Source: an uncultured Kangiella sp.
Lineage (GTDB): Bacteria > Pseudomonadota > Gammaproteobacteria > Enterobacterales > DSM-103792
NCBI GenBank assembly: GCA_946481205.1
Contig: CAMLNB010000252.1
Location: 1 to 5,106, forward strand
DNA: 5,106 nt
Direction: 5' to 3'
Positions 1 through 5,106 of this stretch are shown in pieces. The position numbers and the translations under genes were made by a program. The notes under the pieces are model-generated. The model searched no databases. It was not told the DNA's origin and saw only the letters and a program-made list of their open reading frames with translations. Each line of letters opens with the position of its first letter. Within the stretch, counting starts at the first letter, position 1.

Positions 1-1601
1 CCGGCGTCGACCATTAGCTTGGCAACTTCGGCGACGCGACGGATATTTTCGACCCGGTCGGCTTCGGTGAAGCCGAGATCGCGGTTAAGGCCGTGGCGGA
101 TGTTGTCGCCATCGAGAATGTAGGTGTGTTTGCCTTCAGCGTGCAGGCGCTTTTCCAGCAGGTTGGCAATGGTGGATTTGCCGGAGCCCGACAGGCCAGT
201 GAACCAGACACAACGCGGCGTTTGATGCTTGGCGGCGGCACGTGCCTGTTTGTTGATTTCCAGCGCTTGCCAGTGAATGTTCGCGGCGCGGCGCAGGGCG
301 AAATCGATCAGGCCGGCGCCAACGGTTTCATGGCTCAGCTTGTCGATCAAAATGAAACCGCCAAGCGTTCGGTTTTGCTGGTAAGGCTCGAACACAACCG
401 GATGGCTGGTGGACAGGTTGACTATGGCGATCTCGTTCAGCGCCAGCGATTCAGCCGCCAAGTGTGCGCCAGTATTAACGTCTTCCCGATACTTGATGCG
501 GGTAACGGTCGCAGTCACTTCTTTGTTGTGCAGCTTGAGCAGATAGGGGCGACCCGCTACCAATGCGTGCTCAGACAGCCAGAGGATCTTGGCTTCAAAT
601 TGATCAGCTACTTCTGGTGGTTGCTCGGCTGCCGCGATCACATCACCGCGGCTGATGTCGACCTCATCTGCCAGTGTCAGCGTAATCGACTCGCCAGCAT
701 GCGCTTCGGCTTTTGTTCCTTGCCAGACCACGATCTCCTTGACCGTGGTGGTGGTGCCCGAGGGTAAGATACGGACCTTGTCGCCGGGACGTACAGTGCC
801 TTCAGCAATTCGGCCAGCGTAACCGCGGAAATCCAGATTCGGTCGGTTCACCCATTGCACGGGCAGGCGAAACGCGGCGCGCTCGCTGTCATCACCGACA
901 GGCACAGTGTTGAGGTAGTCGAGCAAGCTTGGCCCTTGATACCACGGAGCCCGGCTGCTGCGGCTGGTGATGTTGTCACCTTCGAGCGCTGACAGCGGTA
1001 TCGCTTGAATCGAGCGGAAACCAAAATCGGCAGCGAACTCACGATACTCGTTTTCGATACGGTTGAATTCCGTTTGATCGAATCCGATCAGATCCATCTT
1101 GTTGATCGCCAGCACGATGTGCCGGATGCCCATCATCGCGACAATGCGGCTGTGCCGGCGAGTCTGGGTCAATACGCCTTTGCGGGCGTCGATCAGGATC
1201 ACGGCAAGTTGCGCGGTTGACGCGCCGGTCGCCATGTTGCGGGTGTACTGTTCATGCCCCGGGGTATCGGCCACGATGAACTTGCGCTTGTCGGTGGCAA
1301 AGAAACGATAAGCGACATCGATGGTGATGCCTTGTTCACGCTCGGCCTGCAGGCCATCAACGAGCAGCGCAAAGTCGATCTTCTCGCCTTGGGTGCCGTA
1401 TTGCTTGGAGTCGGTTTCCAGCGCCTTCAATTGATCATCGAAAATCGATTTCGATTCGTGTAGCAGGCGGCCGATCAGCGTCGATTTGCCGTCATCGACG
1501 CTACCGCAGGTGATGAAGCGCAGCGTGTCTTTGTCCTGCTGGCTGGCCAGGAAGCTGGCGATGTCTTTGGCTTGCAAGGGTTGCATCGGATTCTGGCCCA
1601 T
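1..1601 (-). CDS. cysNC: Bifunctional CysNC: sulfate adenylyltransferase large subunit (GTPase) fused to APS kinase, C-terminus cut by window edge
   Basis: The reading frame is open from the ATG at 1601 to the window edge: 533 codons are visible and roughly 100 more are expected. The N-terminal part is an EF-Tu-like GTPase. It has a P-loop GSVDDGKST (residues 33-41), the G3 motif DTPGH (112-116) and NKMD (167-170), then a beta-barrel domain around FRGYAG (258-263) and EGTVRPGD (267-274). After a short linker (about 443-462) a second P-loop GLSGSGKST (469-477) and LDGDNIRHG (from 496) mark an APS kinase domain. By family knowledge, CysN hydrolyses GTP to drive APS synthesis by CysD, and the CysC domain makes PAPS from APS. 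Both act in the cytoplasm. The start is supported by AGGAAGG at 1617-1611, nine bases upstream, inside the end of cysD. The phospho-acceptor Ser region of CysC lies beyond the edge, so an intact kinase cannot be confirmed here. Confidence 0.96.
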   Translation of the reverse strand, partial: MGQNPMQPLQAKDIASFLASQQDKDTLRFITCGSVDDGKSTLIGRLLHESKSIFDDQLKALETDSKQYGTQGEKIDFALLVDGLQAEREQGITIDVAYRFFATDKRKFIVADTPGHEQYTRNMATGASTAQLAVILIDARKGVLTQTRRHSRIVAMMGIRHIVLAINKMDLIGFDQTEFNRIENEYREFAADFGFRSIQAIPLSALEGDNITSRSSRAPWYQGPSLLDYLNTVPVGDDSERAAFRLPVQWVNRPNLDFRGYAGRIAEGTVRPGDKVRILPSGTTTTVKEIVVWQGTKAEAHAGESITLTLADEVDISRGDVIAAAEQPPEVADQFEAKILWLSEHALVAGRPYLLKLHNKEVTATVTRIKYREDVNTGAHLAAESLALNEIAIVNLSTSHPVVFEPYQQNRTLGGFILIDKLSHETVGAGLIDFALRRAANIHWQALEINKQARAAAKHQTPRCVWFTGLSGSGKSTIANLLEKRLHAEGKHTYILDGDNIRHGLNRDLGFTEADRVENIRRVAEVAKLMVDA

Positions 1602-2500
1602 TAGAAGTAGCCTTCCTGTTTTTTCTTTTCCATCGAGCCGGGTTGATCGGAGTCGATCAGGCGACCCTGCCGTTCCGAGGAGCGGGCATTGAGTGTTTCT
1701 GCCAAGACCTCTTCCAGCGTCGTGGCATCGCTTTCGATGGCACCGGTCAGCGGATAACAGCCGAGCGTGCGGAAACGGACTTTGCGCAGTTGCGGTGTTT
1801 CGCCGGCGTTCAGTGGCAAGCGCTCGTCGTCGACCATAATCCAGGTGTTACCGCGCCAGACCACCGGCCGCTCTTCGGCGAAGTACAGCGGCACAATCGG
1901 CAGGTTTTCCTGGTAGATGTATTGCCAGATATCGAGCTCAGTCCAATTGGAAAGCGGGAACACTCGTATCGTTTCATCGGCGCGGGTGTGCGTGTTGTAG
2001 AGGTTCCACAGTTCCGGACGCTGCGCCTTCGGGTCCCAGCGGTGACCGGCGGCGCGGAAGGAAAATACCCGTTCTTTGGCGCGCGATTTCTCTTCATCGC
2101 GACGAGCGCCACCGAACACCACATCGAAACCATGCTGATCCAGCACCTGACGCAAACCTTGGGTTTTCATCACGTCGGTGTAGTAGCTGGAGCCGTGCGT
2201 AAAGGGATTGATTTTCGCGGCGATGCCGTCCGGATTGCTGTGCACGATAAGCGGCATGCCGGACTCTTCCACCATGCGCGCGCGGTGGGCGTACATCGCC
2301 TTGAACTTGTAGGTGGTGTCGACATGCACGAGCGGGAACGGCGGCACGGCTGGGTAGAACGCTTTGCGCGCCAGGTGCAGCATGACTGAGGAGTCTTTGC
2401 CGATGGAGTACAGCATCGCCGGATTGCGGGCTCCGGCGTAAGCCTCGCGGATGATCTCGATGCTCTCGGCTTCGAGCACCGACAAACCTTTACTGGTCAT
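1601..2500 (-). CDS. cysD: CysD: sulfate adenylyltransferase small (catalytic) subunit
   Basis: The protein has 299 residues, close to the roughly 300 usual for CysD. It belongs to the PP-loop ATP pyrophosphatase family, with the motif SIGKDSS at residues 32-38 followed by [12 protein letters not shown]. Other conserved family segments are HVDTTYKF, the arginine-rich [38 protein letters not shown] and GCYPLTGA, ending in the typical EKKKQEGYF tail. With CysN it catalyses ATP + sulfate to APS + pyrophosphate, the first step of assimilatory sulfate reduction. The ATG at 2500 has only a short GGA element (2511-2509) eight bases upstream, at the end of a strong inverted repeat. The stop codon shares its last A with the ATG of cysNC (TAATG), as expected for subunits made in equal amounts. 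No frameshift or missing key residue is seen. Confidence 0.97.
   Translation of the reverse strand: MTSKGLSVLEAESIEIIREAYAGARNPAMLYSIGKDSSVMLHLARKAFYPAVPPFPLVHVDTTYKFKAMYAHRARMVEESGMPLIVHSNPDGIAAKINPFTHGSSYYTDVMKTQGLRQVLDQHGFDVVFGGARRDEEKSRAKERVFSFRAAGHRWDPKAQRPELWNLYNTHTRADETIRVFPLSNWTELDIWQYIYQENLPIVPLYFAEERPVVWRGNTWIMVDDERLPLNAGETPQLRKVRFRTLGCYPLTGAIESDATTLEEVLAETLNARSSERQGRLIDSDQPGSMEKKKQEGYF
1611..1617 (-). promoter_or_regulatory. Ribosome binding site of cysNC inside the end of cysD
   Basis: On the minus strand AGGAAGG runs from 1617 to 1611, nine bases before the cysNC ATG at 1601. It lies within the last codons of cysD and is a good match to the Shine-Dalgarno consensus. Together with the one-base TAATG overlap it fixes the cysNC start and implies that the two subunits are translationally coupled. 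Confidence 0.75.
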
Positions 2501-2509
2501 GTTGTGGTT

Positions 2510-2581
2510 CCGTCAGCGCCGGCAAACAGGGAAGGGCCGGCGTGGCTGTTGAAAAAATGGCGGGCGAGCCGGCGCTGACGG
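2510..2581 (-). repeat. Perfect 14-bp inverted repeat in the argE-cysD spacer (possible cysD leader stem)
   Basis: The arms at 2510-2523 (CCGTCAGCGCCGGC on the plus strand) and 2568-2581 (GCCGGCGCTGACGG) are exact reverse complements, separated by 44 bases. A third partial copy, GCCGGCG at 2536-2542, lies inside the loop and can pair with the 2517-2523 segment instead, giving a 7-bp stem with a 12-base loop. In the cysD transcript the 3' arm ends at 2510, ten bases before the ATG, and includes the GG of the weak ribosome binding site. No run of T follows either arm, so a classical intrinsic terminator is unlikely. It may be a leader structure that limits cysD translation, or a dispersed palindromic repeat. 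The choice is open. Confidence 0.7.
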
Positions 2582-2590
2582 GTGAGTGCG

Positions 2591-3781
2591 TTACAGGCAG
2601 AGCCGTTGAACCAAATCGTTCAGCAGCACTTCACACCGGGCCAGTTCGTCCCGGGTGACATATTCGTTGGGCTGGTGGGCGCGGTCAATTCGACCTGGTC
2701 CTAACACGATAACTTCCGCTCCTAAGGCGCGGAAATACGGCGCTTCGGTGCCGTAATTGACGCAGATCGGCTGTTGCCCGGTCAGTTCTTGCGCGGTGGC
2801 GACCAAGGTTGCGGAGGCCGGCGTCGAAAACGCTGGCGTGCCCGGCCAGAGCTCTTTCAGTTCCAAGGTCGCGGCGCTGTGTTCTTGGGCATTGGCGATT
2901 TGTCGCTGCAGATCCTGATACAGCTGCGGCAGCGCCATGTCCGGCAGCGGCCGCAAGTCGAAATCCAGCTCGGCGGCTGGGCAAATGCGGTTGACGGCGT
3001 CACCACCGGCAATGCGGCCGAAATTCAGGGTCGGATGCGGCACGGCAAAGCTGTCGTCGTTATGTTTGCTCTGCAGTTGTTGTCGCCACGCCATTAGCTC
3101 GCTCATGGCGGCGTGCAGACCGTCAATGGCATTGCGGCCGGCAGCCGGATCCGATGAATGACCGGAATGGCCGTGAGCGCAGAGCCGATGGGCGAGGTGA
3201 CCTTTGTGCGCGCGCACCGGCACCAGATCAGTCGGTTCACCGATCACGACATAATCCGCCTTCAGCACGCCTGCGCCTTGCTCACCGGTTTCCTGCAACC
3301 AGCGGGCACCGGACATCGTGCTTTCTTCATCACATGTCGCCACCAGCCAGAGCGGTTTTTGCAGCGGCTTACCGATGTGTTGAGCCAATGCGGCGACCGC
3401 GACGGCAAGGAAGCCTTTCATATCGGTCGCGCCAAGCCCATGCAGGCGGCCGTCCTGCTCGGTCAGCGTAAACGGGTCCGTCTGCCAGCGGCCGGCGTCA
3501 TAAGGGACCGTGTCGGTGTGGCCGGAGAAGACCAGGCCGCCATCGCCGTGCCCCAGCTTGGCAATCAGGTTCAGCTTGCGCGGCTGCGCGATGACTTCAT
3601 GCACCGTCACCTCGGCACCAAGGCTTTGCAGCCAACCGGCCAACAGGTCAATGACCCCGGCATTGCTGCGATCCAGTGCCGGTTCGGTCGAGCTGATGCT
3701 GTTGATCGCCACCAGCTGGCTGAGCATTTCCGCGATGGTGGGCAGGGTCGGGGCGGTCGGTGGGGAGAAATTTGTGGTCAT
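2591..3781 (-). CDS. argE: ArgE: N-acetylornithine deacetylase (M20 metallopeptidase family)
   Basis: The 396-residue protein is collinear with the 383-residue E. coli enzyme, apart from a slightly longer N-terminus. All expected metal ligands and the catalytic base are visible: H88 and D90 in SGHTDTVP, D120 in GLGATDMKG, E152-E153 in CDEES, E182 in IGEPTDL, and H369 in RAHQPNEY. The dimerisation region contains AHKGH and GHSGHSSDPAAGRNAI, and GGDAVNRICPAAELDFDLRPLP is also characteristic. It hydrolyses N2-acetylornithine to ornithine and acetate in the linear arginine pathway, in the cytoplasm. The ATG at 3781 lacks a clear purine-rich ribosome binding site. It is preferred over Met19 because family members extend this far and GCGGAA abuts Met19 too closely. 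The gene diverges from argR across an ARG-box-like operator, so arginine repression is likely. cysD follows 90 bases downstream on the same strand. Confidence 0.96.
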   Translation of the reverse strand: MTTNFSPPTAPTLPTIAEMLSQLVAINSISSTEPALDRSNAGVIDLLAGWLQSLGAEVTVHEVIAQPRKLNLIAKLGHGDGGLVFSGHTDTVPYDAGRWQTDPFTLTEQDGRLHGLGATDMKGFLAVAVAALAQHIGKPLQKPLWLVATCDEESTMSGARWLQETGEQGAGVLKADYVVIGEPTDLVPVRAHKGHLAHRLCAHGHSGHSSDPAAGRNAIDGLHAAMSELMAWRQQLQSKHNDDSFAVPHPTLNFGRIAGGDAVNRICPAAELDFDLRPLPDMALPQLYQDLQRQIANAQEHSAATLELKELWPGTPAFSTPASATLVATAQELTGQQPICVNYGTEAPYFRALGAEVIVLGPGRIDRAHQPNEYVTRDELARCEVLLNDLVQRLCL

Positions 3782-3820
3782 TTCAGCAGCTTACGTTGAG
3801 GATAGCGGATGGGCGTGGGC

Positions 3821-3869
3821 ATAATGCCGCGGCTATTCTGCTTATACAATGCAAATTTATGCAAGTTGT
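3821..3869 (-). promoter_or_regulatory. Candidate argE promoter
   Basis: Two weak readings exist on the minus strand. TATAAG (3846-3841) is the best -10 match, but the segment 17 bases upstream of it (ACAACT, 3869-3864) is a poor -35. Alternatively TTGTAT (3849-3844) and CATTAT (3826-3821) are 17 bases apart. In either case the operator palindromes lie over or immediately upstream of the promoter, which fits repression by ArgR. The exact start site cannot be decided from sequence. Confidence 0.35.
3848..3865. promoter_or_regulatory. ARG-box-like operator, site 1
   Basis: The core TGCAAATTTATGCA (3850-3863) is a near-perfect AT-centred palindrome resembling the ArgR box pattern TGNAT-N4-ATNCA, centred at 3856.5. 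The interval given is the 18-bp box around it. It sits between argE and argR, where ArgR-controlled divergent genes normally carry their operator. It overlaps or adjoins the candidate argE promoter. Confidence 0.7.
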
Positions 3870-3885
3870 TGCATAGTCATGCGAC
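3868..3885. promoter_or_regulatory. ARG-box-like operator, site 2
   Basis: The core TGCATAGTCATGCG (3870-3883) has the form TGCAT-N4-ATGCR with one mismatch at the outer base, centred at 3876.5. It lies exactly 20 bp from site 1 centre to centre, so two 18-bp boxes have a 2-bp gap. Tandem boxes two or three base pairs apart are the known arrangement for hexameric ArgR. It covers the candidate argR -35 element, suggesting autoregulation. Confidence 0.7.
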
Positions 3886-3897
3886 AGCCGTTATTCT
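3869..3897 (+). promoter_or_regulatory. Candidate argR promoter
   Basis: TTGCAT (3869-3874) and TATTCT (3892-3897) form a weak sigma70-type pair with a 17-base spacer. The -35 hexamer lies inside ARG-box site 2. Transcription would begin around 3903-3905, giving a very short leader before GGAG and the ATG at 3916. Both hexamers deviate from consensus, so this is a proposal rather than a firm call. Confidence 0.4.
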
Positions 3898-3906
3898 ATG
3901 CGCCGT

Positions 3907-3910
3907 GGAG
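3907..3910 (+). promoter_or_regulatory. Ribosome binding site deciding the argR start
   Basis: GGAG at 3907-3910 is five bases before the ATG at 3916. The in-frame upstream ATG at 3898 lies before this site, directly abuts the candidate -10 element and has no purine-rich element of its own. The site therefore selects 3916 as the start. Confidence 0.7.
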
Positions 3911-3915
3911 ACGTT

Positions 3916-4398
3916 ATGAACGTTCGAAACAGGGAACCCGTGCCGGTTGGCAAACAAGGCCGTCAGCAGCTCATCTGTGACCTGATTGCAACACAAGAGG
4001 TGCACAGTCAGGAGCAGTTGGTCGAGCTTTTGGCCGAGCGCGGGGTGGAAACTACGCAGACCACGCTGTCGCGCGATCTGACGGAATTGAAGGTTTATAA
4101 AGGCCCGAATGGCTATGCCCTGCCCAATACCGATCTGGCGCCAGCTGCGACGACGAATGAGCTGAAGCGCGCGCTGGAAACGCTGCTCGTGTCGATCGAG
4201 CAGGCATCGAACCTGGTGGTGCTGAAAACGCGCCCCGGTCGAGCCCAAATGATCGGCTACGAACTGGATCGCAGCAGCCTTTCCCGGGTGGTGGGCACTC
4301 TCGCTGGCGATGACACCTTGTTCATCGCTACCCGCTCCGATGCGGACGCCGCCGAACTGATCAAAGAATTGAAAGAACTGGCCGGCGTCGGTAGCTGA
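3916..4398 (+). CDS. argR: ArgR: arginine-responsive transcriptional repressor
   Basis: From the ATG at 3916 the protein has 160 residues, near the 156 of E. coli ArgR. The N-terminal winged helix-turn-helix domain includes SQEQLVELLAERGVETTQTTLSRDLTEL (31-58), with the conserved Ser-Arg pair at 52-53 used for DNA contact. The C-terminal oligomerisation and arginine-binding domain includes NLVVLKTRPGRAQMIGYELD (99-118) and GTLAGDDTLFIAT (127-139). Asp132-Asp133 correspond to the acidic pair that binds L-arginine in the family. ArgR acts as a hexamer that binds paired ARG boxes when arginine is plentiful. The gene sits between a matching operator and argC, so autorepression with argC is likely. 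This differs from E. coli, where argR is not linked to argC. A start at 3898 would add six residues but is poorly supported. Confidence 0.95.
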   Translation: MNVRNREPVPVGKQGRQQLICDLIATQEVHSQEQLVELLAERGVETTQTTLSRDLTELKVYKGPNGYALPNTDLAPAATTNELKRALETLLVSIEQASNLVVLKTRPGRAQMIGYELDRSSLSRVVGTLAGDDTLFIATRSDADAAELIKELKELAGVGS

Positions 4399-4404
4399 AT
4401 CAAC

Positions 4405-4431
4405 ACAGCTCCCGCGCACAACGGGAGCTGT
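4405..4431 (+). promoter_or_regulatory. Perfect hairpin between argR and argC holding the argC ribosome binding site
   Basis: ACAGCTCCCG (4405-4414) and CGGGAGCTGT (4422-4431) are exact reverse complements around a 7-base loop. The 3' arm contains GGGAG (4423-4427), a strong Shine-Dalgarno element five bases before the argC ATG at 4433, and the 5' arm supplies the matching CTCCC. No T-run follows and the stem ends one base before the ATG, so this is not a standard terminator. The likely role is to mask the argC ribosome binding site until a ribosome finishing argR, whose stop is at 4396-4398, opens the 5' arm. That would couple argC translation to argR. Confidence 0.7.
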
Positions 4432-4432
4432 C

Positions 4433-5106
4433 ATGTTGAAGGTCGCAGTACTGGGCGCCAGCGGTTATGTTGGCGCCGAACTCACGCAAATTCTCGCCGC
4501 TCATCCGCAGATCGGTGCGCTGCAACTGTTCCACTCTGGCAGCGAGACTGGTTCGGGTGAAAAACAGGGAGTTGTCCCGTTCCATACGTTTGCACCGAAA
4601 GCGCGCGCACTGGTGCCGCAAACGGTTGCGCCGTTTTCCTTTGATGCCCTCACCGCCGATCTGGATGCCATATTCCTGTGCACGCCGCACGAACTCAGTG
4701 CCGAGATTGCGCCGGCGCTGCTCAAAAAAGCCAAAGTCGTGATCGATCTGTCGGCCGGTTTCCGCTTTGCCGACACGACGATTTATCCGACGGTCTACAA
4801 ATTCACCCATCCGCATCCGGAGCTGTTGGCGCAGGCCGTTTACGGTTTGCCTGAGTTGGACATAGCTGGTCTCGACAGCGCGCAAGTAATTGGTTGCGCC
4901 GGTTGCTATGTCACCGCGGCGAGCCTGGCGTTGGCGCCGCTAGTCAAAGCCGGCCTGCTGCGCAGCGATGTCGCACCGGTGATCAGCGCCGTGTCTGGCG
5001 TCAGTGGTGCTGGCCGCAAAGCCGCGCTCAATTCAAGTTTCTGTGAGGTGTCGCTAGCACCGTACGGCGTGCACAACCACCGGCATCAGCCCGAGATCGA
5101 AAAGAA
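4433..5106 (+). CDS. argC: ArgC: N-acetyl-gamma-glutamyl-phosphate reductase, C-terminus cut by window edge
   Basis: The frame is open from the ATG at 4433 to the edge, with 224 codons visible of an expected 330 or so. The N-terminus is a Rossmann fold with the NADP-binding motif GASGYVGAE (8-16). Further family segments are FLCTPHELSAE (81-91), VIDLSAGFR (103-111), YGLPEL (137-142), the catalytic Cys158 in AGCYVTAA, SGVSGAGRKA (188-197) and HNHRHQPEIEK (214-224), which carries the catalytic His217. It reduces N-acetylglutamyl-5-phosphate to N-acetylglutamate semialdehyde with NADPH, the third step of arginine synthesis. The usual Asn-Pro before Gly-Cys is replaced by Cys-Ala (155-156). The start is set by GGGAG at 4423-4427. 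It follows argR by 34 bases and is probably cotranscribed, perhaps with further arg genes to the right. Confidence 0.95.
   Translation, partial: MLKVAVLGASGYVGAELTQILAAHPQIGALQLFHSGSETGSGEKQGVVPFHTFAPKARALVPQTVAPFSFDALTADLDAIFLCTPHELSAEIAPALLKKAKVVIDLSAGFRFADTTIYPTVYKFTHPHPELLAQAVYGLPELDIAGLDSAQVIGCAGCYVTAASLALAPLVKAGLLRSDVAPVISAVSGVSGAGRKAALNSSFCEVSLAPYGVHNHRHQPEIEK

Noticed and set aside
93..767. Plus-strand open frame of 224 codons opposite cysNC
   Set aside because: It lies wholly antisense to the well-conserved CysNC coding frame, has no recognisable domain, and is explained by the GC-rich codon use of the real gene.
1643..2389. Plus-strand open frame of 248 codons opposite cysD
   Set aside because: Antisense to CysD, whose family motifs run through the whole interval. 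The translation resembles no family and has no ribosome binding context.
2510..2581. argE-cysD inverted repeat as an intrinsic terminator or the end of an insertion element
   Set aside because: Neither arm is followed by T residues, the 44-base loop is too long for a typical terminator, and there is no transposase or target duplication around it.
3158..3799. Plus-strand open frame of 213 codons opposite argE, reaching into the intergenic region
   Set aside because: Antisense to ArgE, which has all catalytic residues in the other frame. No domain or plausible start signal was seen.
4405..4431. argR-argC hairpin as an intrinsic terminator
   Set aside because: No T-run follows the stem and the next gene begins two bases after it. 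Its 3' arm is the argC ribosome binding site, so a regulatory or coupling role is more plausible.
3877..4434. Minus-strand open frame of 185 codons covering argR
   Set aside because: ArgR on the plus strand has full family motifs and a good start. The antisense frame has no recognisable content.
4400..4885. Minus-strand open frame of 161 codons opposite argC
   Set aside because: Antisense to clear ArgC sequence. Its composition is rich in Arg and Gln, as typical of shadow frames.
1..5106. A previously undescribed multi-gene system, such as a defence island, prophage or novel gene cluster
   Set aside because: All coding sequence is accounted for by five well-known biosynthetic or regulatory genes, with no unassigned gene and no spacer longer than 134 bases.

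Overview
This window looks like ordinary chromosome from a proteobacterium, most likely a gammaproteobacterium. The evidence is a fused CysN-CysC protein, an Escherichia-type CysD, an ArgE that aligns through all its metal ligands with the E. coli enzyme, and an ArgR with palindromic operator-like sites. I cannot name the genus. All five genes are core biosynthetic genes, coding density is high, and I see no mobile element, CRISPR array, tRNA, rRNA or foreign-looking segment.

Layout. On the minus strand, reading right to left, are argE (3781-2591), a 90-base spacer with a long perfect inverted repeat, cysD (2500-1601), and cysNC (1601 to beyond the left edge). cysNC overlaps the cysD stop by one base. 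On the plus strand are argR (3916-4398) and the start of argC (4433 to beyond the right edge), separated by 34 bases that contain a perfect 10-bp hairpin. The divergent argE/argR intergenic region (3782-3915) holds two ARG-box-like palindromes 20 bp apart centre to centre, and candidate promoters for both directions.

How the genes work together. CysD and CysN form the heterodimeric ATP sulfurylase that makes adenosine 5'-phosphosulfate (APS) at the cost of GTP hydrolysis. The CysC domain fused to CysN phosphorylates APS to PAPS, so this block covers sulfate activation. ArgC (N-acetyl-gamma-glutamyl-phosphate reductase) and ArgE (N-acetylornithine deacetylase) are arginine biosynthesis enzymes. 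ArgR is the arginine-responsive repressor that probably shuts off both divergent units through the shared operator, including its own gene.

I found no undescribed multi-gene system. The points worth a second look are regulatory: the phased TGCA operator, a hairpin whose 3' arm carries the argC ribosome binding site, a similar but longer inverted repeat ending at the cysD ribosome binding site, and the placement of sulfate-activation genes directly behind argE. An ArgC active-site motif lacking the usual Asn-Pro before Gly-Cys is also noted.
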